A DNA stretch of 64,000 nucleotides, taken from Sporosarcina ureae. GTDB taxonomy: Bacteria; Bacillota; Bacilli; Bacillales_A; Planococcaceae. The notes below the pieces were generated by a model. It did not search any database, was not told the origin of the DNA, and worked only from the letters and a program-made list of their open reading frames with translations. Below are positions 17,552-26,266 of this stretch, piece by piece. The position numbers were made by a program, and so were the translations under genes. Position 1 is the first letter of the stretch. Each line of letters opens with the position of its first letter. The DNA is taken from assembly GCF_002082015.1 (NCBI RefSeq), contig NZ_CP015109.1:210134-274133 (forward strand), given 5' to 3'.

Positions 17552-19741
17552 GTGAAAGCAAGTTGGAATATATTCAAATTGGATTTGAAACATATTAGTA
17601 AAAACTGGGTAGCTGCCCTATTGATTGGCGGATTAACTTTTTTACCTTCCCTGTATGCCTGGCTGAATATCTACGCAACGTGGGACCCTTATGCCCATAC
17701 CGACCGATTGCCTGTGGCGATTGTCAATGAAGATGAAGGCGCGACAGTGCGTGACCAACACATTGATGTTGGGAAAGATTTGACCAAAACGTTACATGAT
17801 AATAAAGAGATGGATTGGTCATTTACCACCAGCCAAGAAGCGATGGATGGAGTAGAATATGGTGATTATTTCGCGGCGATTTTTATTCCGAAAGATTTCT
17901 CCAGTAAACTTGCGACGGTCACTTCAGGGAAGCCCGAAAAAGCGGAAATTCATTACTATGTCAATGAAAAGCTGAATTCCATTGCACCTAAAATTACAGA
18001 AAAAGGCGCTTCTGTCATTGTTGACAAAGTAAGCCGCCGTTTTATATCTACTGTTAACGGCGTAGTCCTCGATTTGTTTAACGAACTTGGAATTGAAATC
18101 GAGAAAGATTTACCGGATATCAAGAAATTTGAGCAATACATTTTCGACATTCAAAAGCAATTACCAACGATTCATCAGACGTTGGAAGGAATCGTAACCG
18201 ATGCCAACTCTGCGAAGCGCATCATCGACAAAGCGCAGCAACTACTGCCTGAAGCGAAACGTACTACAAACGCTGGATTAAAAACGATCAATGATACGAT
18301 GGACCAGCTGACAACAGCACAGAATCGACTAGAAGCGGCTGCACCGCGTATTAAAGCGGATTTGGAGAAAATAGCTACTATTACGAATGAAACGAATGAC
18401 TTCCTAAAAAATATTCAACAACTGTCGCCTGACTTCACTGAATGGAATCGTGCAAAACAAGCTGTGGACGAACGTGTAACTACTAGTATCGAAAAACTAA
18501 ACGAACTTGAGCAAGACCTTCTGAATATAAAGAATGTCGCTGAACAGTTAAACGGTGAACAAGCAACCGCAGCAAACCCGACGCTGTCCAAGCCACTAGA
18601 CGCCGCGTTACTAAAAGTCGGTAATCTCAAAAATCTACTAGATGAAATGCAAGAAAATGCACGTACGATGGATTCGTCGGTGCAAGGTGAAGAAGAACGG
18701 TTGCGCAACAGCATACATGATTTGCAAAAGATTGCTGAGAACACGTCCATCAAAGCTGATTCTTTCCTGACAGAATATACCGACACAATACAACCTTATA
18801 TCCGTAAAGAAATTGCTCAAGCACTGAAGACCCTTACTAGTGCCAAAACGTTGCTGACAGAAGTGCAAAACAGCATTCCTGAAGTACAACAAACATTACG
18901 TAGTGCAGACAAACATTTGACGCAAGGTACACAACAAGTCGAAAATGCGTTAAATCAATACCCATACTTCTATGAGAAAGTGAACCAGCTCGCGAAACGT
19001 ATCCAGGATATTCAAGGCAAGACAGATATTAATGAAATCATTGATTTATTGCAAAATGACCCGATGGCAGAACGAAGCTTCTTTGAAGAGCCGATTATCT
19101 TGAATGAAACGAAACTATTCCCGATACAAAATTATGGTACCGGCATGACACCTTTTTATACGGTACTGTCGATCTGGGTCGGTTGTTTACTGTTAATTTC
19201 CCTACTCTCTACAGACATTAGCCGGGAAGGCATATTCACATCCAGACAAATCTATGTAGGTCGGCTACTTACATTCGGTTTGATCGGATGCATACAGACG
19301 TTAATCGTGACGATCGGTGATATCGTCCTGCTTGGTGTAACCGTCAAAGAGCCCATACTATTCATCTTATTTGGCTTATTAATCAGCATAGTATTCATGT
19401 CGACGGTCTATACATTCGTTTCGGTATTCGGTGATGTAGGCAAGGCGATGGCTATCATCTTACTTGTGCTACAGATTGCAGGATCCGGTGGTACGTACCC
19501 GATCATGCTGCTACCTTCATTTTTCCAATGGATTAATCCTTTCTTACCTTTCACGTACGCAATTGACTTGATGAGAGAGGCTGTTGGTGGAATCGTCTGG
19601 GCACGAGCCATAAAGGACATGCTGTTTTTAATAATCGTTGGGATTGTCTTTATTATTTTCGGTGTAGTATTTAAGAAAAAAATAAATATCGCAACGAATC
19701 ACCTGTTAGCGAAATCACGTGAGACCGATTTATTCCATTAA
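17552..19741 (+). CDS. YhgE/Pip-domain membrane protein
   Basis: The 729-aa protein has one N-terminal transmembrane segment (WVAALLIGGLTFLPSLYAWL followed by the family NIYATWDPY), a long extracellular helical coiled region (about residues 60-520) rich in Gln/Lys/Glu, and about five to six C-terminal membrane segments, as in ABC-2 permeases (FYTVLSIWVGCLLLISLL onward). YhgE/Pip proteins relate to phage receptors (Pip, YueB) and to EsaA of type VII secretion, but no other T7SS gene is nearby, so it is probably the stand-alone YhgE type. Start is GTG 17552 with GAGGT upstream. Confidence 0.88.
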   Translation: MKASWNIFKLDLKHISKNWVAALLIGGLTFLPSLYAWLNIYATWDPYAHTDRLPVAIVNEDEGATVRDQHIDVGKDLTKTLHDNKEMDWSFTTSQEAMDGVEYGDYFAAIFIPKDFSSKLATVTSGKPEKAEIHYYVNEKLNSIAPKITEKGASVIVDKVSRRFISTVNGVVLDLFNELGIEIEKDLPDIKKFEQYIFDIQKQLPTIHQTLEGIVTDANSAKRIIDKAQQLLPEAKRTTNAGLKTINDTMDQLTTAQNRLEAAAPRIKADLEKIATITNETNDFLKNIQQLSPDFTEWNRAKQAVDERVTTSIEKLNELEQDLLNIKNVAEQLNGEQATAANPTLSKPLDAALLKVGNLKNLLDEMQENARTMDSSVQGEEERLRNSIHDLQKIAENTSIKADSFLTEYTDTIQPYIRKEIAQALKTLTSAKTLLTEVQNSIPEVQQTLRSADKHLTQGTQQVENALNQYPYFYEKVNQLAKRIQDIQGKTDINEIIDLLQNDPMAERSFFEEPIILNETKLFPIQNYGTGMTPFYTVLSIWVGCLLLISLLSTDISREGIFTSRQIYVGRLLTFGLIGCIQTLIVTIGDIVLLGVTVKEPILFILFGLLISIVFMSTVYTFVSVFGDVGKAMAIILLVLQIAGSGGTYPIMLLPSFFQWINPFLPFTYAIDLMREAVGGIVWARAIKDMLFLIIVGIVFIIFGVVFKKKINIATNHLLAKSRETDLFH

Positions 19742-19753
19742 ACTTGTGCAGAC

Positions 19754-19783
19754 AAAACCTCCTTACGTTGGCAAGGAGGTTTC
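19754..19783 (+). terminator. Inverted repeat after the YhgE gene
   Basis: AAACCTCCTT-acgttggc-AAGGAGGTTT is a perfect 10-bp stem just past the stop. Only TTTC follows, so it is a modest terminator. Confidence 0.6.
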
Positions 19784-20117
19784 ATGTCATATTGGCTTGT
19801 GTACTGTATAACGTTTCAACGCGTCCGCAGAATTCTAAAAAGGTGAAAAAAGTATTGTGGCACATTTTGAATTTCAAAATGAAATGTTTCATTATAATAC
19901 CTATAGTTTTCTTAAAGAACTATTATGTTACACTATAAGTGTCGGCAGCAAATAATTATTGGAAGTAAGTCTACAGGTGATTCCGATAAAAAAGATTTTC
20001 AATAAAAAGACGATGATTCATTCGTAATTGAATGAATCATCGTCTTTTATTTTTTGAGAAATCAAAGCGTATAGTGACATTGATTTCTCACATGCTAATC
20101 TGGCTGGTTAGAACCGA
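19784..20117. other. Intergenic 334 bp with a strong terminator
   Basis: Apart from the terminator at 20005-20052 this A/T-rich stretch holds no supported gene. Several short frames lack ribosome sites. Confidence 0.5.
20005..20052. terminator. Perfect 19-bp terminator hairpin
   Basis: AAAAGACGATGATTCATTC-gtaatt-GAATGAATCATCGTCTTTT is perfectly paired, with ATTTTTT on plus and an A-run upstream, so it works both ways. It closes the spore-protein gene on minus. Confidence 0.9.
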
Positions 20118-20330
20118 TTATTTCGTATAACCGTTCATTTGTGATTGAGCCTGACGCACTAGTCGCTTTGTAATTTCTCCGCCGACGGATCCGTTGGCAC
20201 GCGATGTGGAGTCTGGTCCAAGGTTTACACCGAATTCGTTTGCGATCTCTTCCTTCATCTGGTTGATCGCTTGTTGTACGCCTGGAACTAAAAGTTGGTT
20301 TGAGTTGTTGTTGCTGCTGTTGTTTGGCAT
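20118..20330 (-). CDS. Alpha/beta-type small acid-soluble spore protein
   Basis: The 70-aa protein has an Asn/Ser-rich head ([18 protein letters not shown]), then the SASP motifs [19 protein letters not shown] with the GPR protease site EIANEFGV, and [16 protein letters not shown]. It coats and protects spore DNA and is degraded at germination. ATG 20330 was chosen (AGGAGGTG 6 nt upstream) over the in-frame GTG at 20339. A sigma-G-like promoter precedes it. This is direct evidence that the host forms endospores. Confidence 0.96.
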   Translation of the reverse strand: MPNNSSNNNSNQLLVPGVQQAINQMKEEIANEFGVNLGPDSTSRANGSVGGEITKRLVRQAQSQMNGYTK

Positions 20331-20352
20331 GTTGTCCACCTCCTTCTGACAA

Positions 20353-20381
20353 TAGAATGAGCAATTTTTAAAAAAACATAC
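20353..20381 (-). promoter_or_regulatory. Sigma-G-like promoter of the SASP gene
   Basis: On the minus strand GTATG, 17 nt, CATTCTA matches the forespore sigma-G pattern (GHATR near -35, CATnMTA near -10). It fits forespore expression of ssp genes. Confidence 0.65.
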
Positions 20382-20438
20382 TAAAAACTTTTTGAAATGA
20401 AGATTATTTATTTGCTTCAGATAAACAGCACCCGTACG

Positions 20439-20480
20439 AAAAAAATTAAAACCTCTACCGTTCGTGCTTCGGTAAAGGTT
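20439..20480 (-). terminator. Terminator after glpD
   Basis: AACCTTTACCG-aagcacgaa-CGGTAGAGGTT followed by TTAATTTTTTT on the minus strand. Confidence 0.88.
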
Positions 20481-20503
20481 GCAGACTTACTAGCGTATAT
20501 CTT

Positions 20504-22162
20504 CTATTCATGTCCCGTGCATAATTGTTTACTACGCTCTAACTCTTCTGTCATTTGTTTCTTCACGTCACTTGACCAGCCATGTTGAACAGCTAGAAAA
20601 TCAATGACAGGTTCTTTCCATTGATCGACCCAGTCTACGTCAAATAGCAATGCACCTGTCCGTCTCCAGAAAAAATCTACCGGGGTGCGAACGAATTCTT
20701 TTGCAACGGAATACCACAATTGTGCGTAGATTTCGATTGGCAAATTAGCTCTCTGTGCGTCCGCCTTTCCATTTTGGATGACGCCGAATAATTCATCGAT
20801 GTTCGATCCGTAATGAGTCACGAGCGCATAAGCCGCTTTCTCCGATAATCCAAGACCCATTCCTTCTTGTACTTTTCTGCGGATAAAGGCTTCAAATCCT
20901 TTAGAACCACCTACATGACCACCCGAAATAGGAAGATGTATAGTGCGGCTTGACGGAATCTTTTTGCCATATTGTCTTTTGAAATCTGTAGCGATTAGAT
21001 CGACAATAGTTTCAGCCATTTTGCGATAGCCTGTCAATTTTCCGCCAGCAATTGTGATTAAGCCTGACTCTGATATCCAAATTTCATCTTTTCGCGAAAT
21101 CTCTGAAGCGCTCTTGCCTTCTTCTTGTATGAGGGGTCTAAGGCCTGCCCAACCCGATTCGATTTGCTGTTCGCTAATCTGAAGTTTCGGAAAAACAAAA
21201 CGAATGGCATTTAGCAAGTACTCTTTATCTGCTTGTGTGATTTGCGGCTCCGTCAAACTTCCTTGATAATCCGTATCGGTCGTTCCTATGTATGTTTTGC
21301 CATCGCGTGGTATCGCTAGCACCATCCGGCCATCCGGTGTATCGAAATAAATCGTGTGGTCTAAAGGAAATACACGTTGGTCAAAGACTAAATGAACACC
21401 TTTAGTCAAATGAAGTTGCTTATGATCAGGCAAAGCATCCTTTTCGCGGACTTCATTGACCCAAGGACCAGCCGCGTTCAGTACTTTCTTTGCGCAAATT
21501 ACACGGGACTTTCCCGTGAGCTGATCAACTACTTCGACACCCGCCACTATGCCATCTTGATAAACAAAGTCTGTCACTTTTGTATAATTTAATACCGATG
21601 CACCGTGTTGCACAGCTTCTTTTATCACTTCAATTGTCAAGCGTGCATCGTCTGAACGATATTCAACGAATTTCCCTGCACCGAGGAGACCTTCTCGATT
21701 CAACTTCGGTTCAGCCTGTAATGTTTGTTTTTTTGACAGCATACGTTTGCGTTCTGATTTTTTCACTTTGGCTAACGTATCATAGACACGTAAGCCGATC
21801 GAACTGCTGAATTTACCGAACGTTCCACCTTTGTAGATGGGCAACAACAGCCATGTCGGAGTAGTCACATGCGGACCGTTTTCATATACTATCGCACGTT
21901 CTTGTCCAGTTTGTGAAACAATTTTAAATTCAAGATTCTTTAAATAACGTAATCCGCCGTGAATCATCTTCGTGGAGCGACTCGAAGTTCCTGCTGCGAA
22001 ATCCTGCATTTCTACTAACACCGTTTTTAGGCCCCGGCTCGCTGCATCGAGCGCTATACCTGCTCCCGTCACGCCACCTCCTATTATCAATACATCAAAT
22101 TCTTCTGTTCGTATACTTTCTAGTATGTCCTCTCTTCTAAAGCGAGGTGGTTGATTAATCAT
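20504..22162 (-). CDS. glpD: Aerobic glycerol-3-phosphate dehydrogenase
   Basis: The 552-aa FAD enzyme oxidises glycerol-3-phosphate to DHAP at the membrane and feeds quinone. The N-terminus has the dinucleotide-binding LIIGGGVTGAGIALDAASRG, then the GlpD signatures AAGTSSRSTKMIHGGLRYL and YIGTTDTDYQG, and the C-terminal GlpD/GlpO domain. Length equals B. subtilis GlpD (about 555 aa). glpF, glpK and glpP are not adjacent, and I see no attenuator hairpin in its leader, unlike the GlpP-controlled B. subtilis gene. It is divergent from mtnK. Confidence 0.96.
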   Translation of the reverse strand: MINQPPRFRREDILESIRTEEFDVLIIGGGVTGAGIALDAASRGLKTVLVEMQDFAAGTSSRSTKMIHGGLRYLKNLEFKIVSQTGQERAIVYENGPHVTTPTWLLLPIYKGGTFGKFSSSIGLRVYDTLAKVKKSERKRMLSKKQTLQAEPKLNREGLLGAGKFVEYRSDDARLTIEVIKEAVQHGASVLNYTKVTDFVYQDGIVAGVEVVDQLTGKSRVICAKKVLNAAGPWVNEVREKDALPDHKQLHLTKGVHLVFDQRVFPLDHTIYFDTPDGRMVLAIPRDGKTYIGTTDTDYQGSLTEPQITQADKEYLLNAIRFVFPKLQISEQQIESGWAGLRPLIQEEGKSASEISRKDEIWISESGLITIAGGKLTGYRKMAETIVDLIATDFKRQYGKKIPSSRTIHLPISGGHVGGSKGFEAFIRRKVQEGMGLGLSEKAAYALVTHYGSNIDELFGVIQNGKADAQRANLPIEIYAQLWYSVAKEFVRTPVDFFWRRTGALLFDVDWVDQWKEPVIDFLAVQHGWSSDVKKQMTEELERSKQLCTGHE

Positions 22163-22234
22163 ATGTAGTAAACTCCTATCTTCACATCTTTATTAGCATA
22201 ATAATACATCTAATCCGAATATTTTTAAAGTTAA

Positions 22235-22263
22235 TTGACAAACTATTTGATTCATGTGATAAT
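22235..22263 (+). promoter_or_regulatory. Sigma-A promoter of the mtnK operon
   Basis: TTGACA, 17 nt, GATAAT: consensus -35 and five of six at -10. It predicts a transcript start near 22270 and an about 145-nt leader before mtnK. Confidence 0.75.
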
Positions 22264-22363
22264 TTCTACATGTTTAGTAGGAATAGTTATCCTATACATA
22301 CGGCCATTAGAAGGGCGCAAAGACAAAATGTAACCAAGCACGAGATAGACATTTGTTTGTAAC

Positions 22364-22394
22364 AGACCTGTCCCTCTGTGGATCGGTCTTTTTT
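22364..22394 (+). terminator. Attenuator-like terminator in the mtnK leader
   Basis: AGACCtGTCC-ctctgt-GGATcGGTCT followed by TTTTT lies inside the leader, 22 nt before the mtnK start. Upstream, ACAAAATGT (about 22323-22331) can pair with ACATTTGT (about 22349-22356), and AGGA...TCCT forms a 5-prime hairpin. This layout suggests premature termination control, but I do not find S-box core elements. Confidence 0.7.
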
Positions 22395-22415
22395 ATACTA
22401 CAGGAGGTTATGTGG

Positions 22416-23606
22416 ATGGACGTATTTGTCAATGAACCAAAATATACTACCTATCGTTTTTTAGAAATCGAGGATATTAAACAGTACGTAAGAAATCTAG
22501 GTCTCTTTCCTGAGTCTGAAGACATTCATGTTATAGAAGTGAGTGATGGTAAGATCAATCATGTCTATAGAGTACATAATGAATTCAGGTCAATCATTTT
22601 TAAACAAGCAGTCCCTTACGCACGGGTCGTCGGCGAATCGATGCCATTGCCAATTGACCGAGTACGTATTGAAGCGGAAGTGATGGAGCTATACGAAGAA
22701 ATCATGCCGAAAAGCGTCCCTTCCGTTTTGCACCTAGACGAAGTGATGGCCGTTGTCGTAATGGAAGACATGCTACCGCTCGAAGTGGGCCGTACTGCAT
22801 TAATAAATGGAAGTGAATCAGCTCGTTTTGCATCAGATATCGGCAAAATATCGGCTGAAATCTTATTTAAGACCTCTGATTTTTACATGCCTTCTTCAGT
22901 CAAAAAAGAGCTGCAAGCACGCTTGGCGAATCCAGGAATGCGACAGTTGACTGAGCAACTAGTATTTGATTGGCCATATAGTGACCACGAGAGCAATGAA
23001 TGTGAGGACGGTATGCGTAATGAAGTGAAATTCCTCAGTCAAGATCAGCGTTTATTGCTCGAAGTTGCGCAACTTAAACATAAATTCATGACTAAATCAG
23101 ACGGTCTAATTCATGGGGATTTGCATAGCGGGGCCATTTTCACAGGAGAAAACCGTACAGTCATTTTCGATACGGAATTTGCACTTTTCGGACCATTCGG
23201 TTTCGATCTTGGCCAATTCATCGCAAATCTATTTTTAAACGGCATCGCCTTCCCCGAGTATAAGGAGAAGCGCTTTGAACAAGCAAAAGAAACATGGTAT
23301 GCATTTACAGAAACGTTTTCAAACCTTTGGCAGAGCACTACCTATGAACGCTATACGAAAGTCGATGGATTTTACACTATTACCATGGAAGAGATCTTTA
23401 CCGATCTCATCGGCTATGCGGGATGTGAATTAGTACGACGAGCCATCAGCATCGCACAAATTCCCGATATGAATACGGAAGAAGATGAAGACTTGCGCAT
23501 GGCCGCTAGAAGGAAAGTTTTAGAACTAGGTAAATATATGATTATGGAACGTAAACAAATCCATTCGCTAGAACAATTGAGTCATTGGTTTCAAGCACCT
23601 AGATAA
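22416..23606 (+). CDS. mtnK: 5-methylthioribose kinase
   Basis: The 396-aa protein phosphorylates methylthioribose, the entry step of methionine salvage from polyamine and SAM by-products. It has the APH/choline-kinase fold motifs VSDGKINHVYRV (nucleotide loop), LIHGDLHSGAIF (catalytic Asp) and IFDTEFALFGPFGFDLGQF (metal-binding), typical of MtnK. ATG 22416 with GGAGGT upstream is preferred over the longer reading to 22353, which runs into the terminator. First gene of mtnK-mtnW-mtnX-mtnD. Confidence 0.94.
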   Translation: MDVFVNEPKYTTYRFLEIEDIKQYVRNLGLFPESEDIHVIEVSDGKINHVYRVHNEFRSIIFKQAVPYARVVGESMPLPIDRVRIEAEVMELYEEIMPKSVPSVLHLDEVMAVVVMEDMLPLEVGRTALINGSESARFASDIGKISAEILFKTSDFYMPSSVKKELQARLANPGMRQLTEQLVFDWPYSDHESNECEDGMRNEVKFLSQDQRLLLEVAQLKHKFMTKSDGLIHGDLHSGAIFTGENRTVIFDTEFALFGPFGFDLGQFIANLFLNGIAFPEYKEKRFEQAKETWYAFTETFSNLWQSTTYERYTKVDGFYTITMEEIFTDLIGYAGCELVRRAISIAQIPDMNTEEDEDLRMAARRKVLELGKYMIMERKQIHSLEQLSHWFQAPR

Positions 23607-23626
23607 ACACTAAAGGAGGCAGTTCG

Positions 23627-24832
23627 ATGGGCGTTACAGCAACCTATTTATTCCCCACTCATCCAAATCAGGAAAAAATTGCAGAACAACACGCACTAGG
23701 GTTGACGATCGGTTCATGGACCGACATTCCCCATATTGAGCAACAACAACTAAAGCATCATAAAGGTGAAGTGGTGTCTGTTGTGAAAGGCGAACAGAAA
23801 GACACGGTGACCATATTTTATCCGTCGGCGAATTTTTCTGCCGACCTACCAGCTATCTTCACTACTGTCTACGGGAAGTTGTCCTTTTTCGAAGGTTATG
23901 AACTAATTGATTTACAATTCGACCATTCCCTACTCGCACAATTCCCTGGTCCTCGATTTGGTGTCAACGGTATTCGCGAACAGCTCGGCGTCTATGATCG
24001 TCCACTATTAAAGGCGATTTTTAAAGGTGTGATGGGACGTGATTTATCCTTTTTCTCTAGTCAACTCCAAGAATTATTAGCTGGTGGTATTGACTTGATC
24101 AAGGATGATGAAATTCTTTTCGAAAATCAATTAACTCCTTTTCATAAACGGGTAACTACTGCGAAAGACATTATCGATCATCATTACGAGAAAACAGGCG
24201 CACGTGCTTTATACGCCGTCAATTTATCGGGTAGATCCCATGAATTACATGAAAAGGCAGAGCGCGCAACAGAACTCGGTGCAAGCGCGTTATTATTCAA
24301 TGTGCACGCCTATGGTCTCGATACGCTGCAATCATTACGGGAAAATACTAATATTGGCTTACCTATCCTCGCCCATTCCGCATTATCGGGTGTGCTTGCT
24401 GGCCAAGCTGGTGGTGGATTTTCCTATCGTTTGCTCGTTGGAAAGTTGACGCGTCTCGTTGGTGGAGACCTTTCACTATTCCCGAGTCCTTACGGCAATG
24501 TCGCCATTTCACGCGAAGACGCGCTAGGGATTAACGAAGAGTTAAAACAAGACAATGGATTTGAACGAACGTTTGCTGTACCGTCTGCTGGTATTCATCC
24601 AGGAATGGTCCCGCAGTTGCTTGAAGACTTTGGTGACAATTTGGTAATCAATGCAGGTGGCGGGATTTTTGGACATCCAGACGGCCCAACACCTGGCGCA
24701 CAAGCTTTCCGCGCAGCAATTGAAGCAAGTGTTGATCAGATTCCGTTGCAAGAAGCTGCAAAAACATCCGGCCCTTTGCGGCATGCATTGGAACAATGGG
24801 GCGCTCTTGAGGTTACGTATAGTGGAGGTTGA
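23627..24832 (+). CDS. mtnW: 2,3-diketo-5-methylthiopentyl-1-phosphate enolase (RuBisCO-like)
   Basis: The 401-aa RuBisCO-like protein converts DK-MTP-1-P to its enol form. It retains the RuBisCO large-chain barrel pattern FPGPRFGVNGIRE, GGIDLIKDDE (carbamylation/metal region) and HPGMVPQLLEDFGD. It lies 20 nt after mtnK and 3 nt before mtnX, an operon. Length matches YkrW/MtnW of B. subtilis (about 400-414 aa). Confidence 0.95.
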   Translation: MGVTATYLFPTHPNQEKIAEQHALGLTIGSWTDIPHIEQQQLKHHKGEVVSVVKGEQKDTVTIFYPSANFSADLPAIFTTVYGKLSFFEGYELIDLQFDHSLLAQFPGPRFGVNGIREQLGVYDRPLLKAIFKGVMGRDLSFFSSQLQELLAGGIDLIKDDEILFENQLTPFHKRVTTAKDIIDHHYEKTGARALYAVNLSGRSHELHEKAERATELGASALLFNVHAYGLDTLQSLRENTNIGLPILAHSALSGVLAGQAGGGFSYRLLVGKLTRLVGGDLSLFPSPYGNVAISREDALGINEELKQDNGFERTFAVPSAGIHPGMVPQLLEDFGDNLVINAGGGIFGHPDGPTPGAQAFRAAIEASVDQIPLQEAAKTSGPLRHALEQWGALEVTYSGG

Positions 24833-24835
24833 ACA

Positions 24836-25489
24836 ATGAGTAAAGTAGTGGTTTTTTGTGATTTTGATGGGACGATTACGAAAAAAGATAATATCATTAG
24901 TATTATGAATGAATTCGCATTGCCTGGCTGGAAAGAGATTACGGATGATATTTTACATCAAAACATCTCGATCCAAGATGGCGTGCGTCAGCTATTTTCG
25001 TTAATTCCAAGTACGTTACAAGAAGATATCATTTCTTTTGTCATGCAAGACGCGGAAATTAGAGAAGGATTCAGCGATTTTGTACAGTTTACGAAGGAGC
25101 GGAACATTCCGCTTTATATCGTCAGTGGCGGAATCGATTTCTTCGTTCATCCTGTGCTAGAGCCTTTTGGTCCTTTCGATCATATTTATTGTAACGAAGC
25201 GACATTTGATGAAGAACGGATTGCGATTCATTATCCGCATGCTTGTGACGCGGACTGTATGAAGCAAGATTGTGGTTGTTGTAAACCGACTATCATGCGC
25301 AAGCTATCTGACGAGCAACAGACGCGCATCGTCATTGGCGATTCGGTAACAGACTTTGAGGCAGCAAAATTGGCTGATGTAGTCATCGCGAGAGACTTTT
25401 TAGCGGAAACTTGCGAGAAACTAGACATTCCTTATACACGCTTTGACACATTTACTGATTGTATCGACATCGTGCAAGCACAACTTTAA
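24836..25489 (+). CDS. mtnX: 2-hydroxy-3-keto-5-methylthiopentenyl-1-phosphate phosphatase
   Basis: The 217-aa HAD-superfamily phosphatase has FCDFDGTITKKD (nucleophile Asp), SGGIDFFVHP, and GDSVTDFEAAKLAD (metal Asp). A Cys-rich insert CDADCMKQDCGCCK is typical of MtnX. It acts right after MtnW; in the Bacillus pathway the enolase/phosphatase pair replaces bifunctional MtnC. Confidence 0.94.
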   Translation: MSKVVVFCDFDGTITKKDNIISIMNEFALPGWKEITDDILHQNISIQDGVRQLFSLIPSTLQEDIISFVMQDAEIREGFSDFVQFTKERNIPLYIVSGGIDFFVHPVLEPFGPFDHIYCNEATFDEERIAIHYPHACDADCMKQDCGCCKPTIMRKLSDEQQTRIVIGDSVTDFEAAKLADVVIARDFLAETCEKLDIPYTRFDTFTDCIDIVQAQL

Positions 25490-25517
25490 TTTTATTTGAT
25501 AGGAGCGAACGATTAAT

Positions 25518-26030
25518 ATGGCGACAATTACGATTCAAGGAACGAACGAAGTGATTGAAGGACAACAAGAGGTCGCACAATTCTTAGCACAACAGGAAGT
25601 GATTTATGAACACTGGTCCATTGATCAGTTACCTGCTCATCTCCGAGAAAAGTTCGATCTGTCGGATTCGGAAAAAGAAGATATTCTCCAAGCTTTTAAA
25701 TCAGATATTGATGCAATTTCTGAACGACGTGGCTATAAAGCAGCAGATATTATCTCGTTATCTAAAGATACACCGAATATTGAAGAAATGCTGAAGAACT
25801 TCGAACGGGAACATCATCATACCGACGATGAAGTCCGTTTTATCGTCAGTGGTCATGGTGTGTTCGTGATTCAAGGAAAAGATGAGCGCTTTTTTGAAGT
25901 GCATCTCGAACCAGGTGATTTGATTTCTGTACCTGAGAATATCCGTCATTACTTTACATTGGCTGCCGATCGCCAAGTAGTGGCCATTCGAATTTTCGTG
26001 ACACCTGAAGGCTGGGTTGCAGTGTATTGA
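25518..26030 (+). CDS. mtnD: Acireductone dioxygenase
   Basis: The 170-aa cupin has the ARD metal motif HHHTDDEVRFIVSGHGVF and the second His in NIRHYFTL. With Fe it yields the methionine precursor KMTB and formate; with Ni it gives an off-pathway product. It follows mtnX by only 28 nt; the dehydratase gene mtnB that normally lies between them in B. subtilis is absent. Confidence 0.94.
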   Translation: MATITIQGTNEVIEGQQEVAQFLAQQEVIYEHWSIDQLPAHLREKFDLSDSEKEDILQAFKSDIDAISERRGYKAADIISLSKDTPNIEEMLKNFEREHHHTDDEVRFIVSGHGVFVIQGKDERFFEVHLEPGDLISVPENIRHYFTLAADRQVVAIRIFVTPEGWVAVY

Positions 26031-26070
26031 TTGGAAGATGACTGCACTATAATTCCCTATATTTGAACTG

Positions 26071-26118
26071 AACCCTAACTGGTAGACACTTTATAAAAAA
26101 GTGGATCCGGTTAGGGTT
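26071..26118 (+). terminator. Large hairpin after mtnD
   Basis: AACCCTAACtGG...CACTT-tataaaa-AAGTG...CCgGTTAGGGTT is an almost complete palindrome 40 nt after the mtnD stop. GATTTCATTT follows, a weak U-tract. Its outer arms superficially resemble an insertion-sequence end. Confidence 0.6.
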
Positions 26119-26266
26119 GATTTCATTTAAACGTACACAAGACTCCCCTACCCTCTTTGGCTTATTACTATCTATATGACATAACTATTTATCTGAATAT
26201 TGAGTGCATTCTCTGCATTACGGGTATAAACAGAGTAGAGATACAAAATGAGTGAGGTGAGTTTAA

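Noticed and set aside
17552..19741. Type VII secretion locus based on the YhgE/EsaA relationship
   Set aside because: No EssB, EssC, WXG100 or LXG gene is present around it.
22290..22330. Possible c-di-GMP (GEMM) riboswitch core GGGCGCAAAGAC in the mtnK leader
   Set aside because: Only a short core resembles the motif; the downstream GGTAGGTAGCGGGG-type half and pairing partners are missing.
22163..22352. GlpP-type antiterminator leader for glpD
   Set aside because: No terminator hairpin lies between any glpD promoter and its start on the minus strand.
26071..26118. Insertion-sequence end (IS3-like AACCCTAACTGG...)
   Set aside because: Both arms lie within 48 bp with nothing between; a hairpin terminator after mtnD explains it better.
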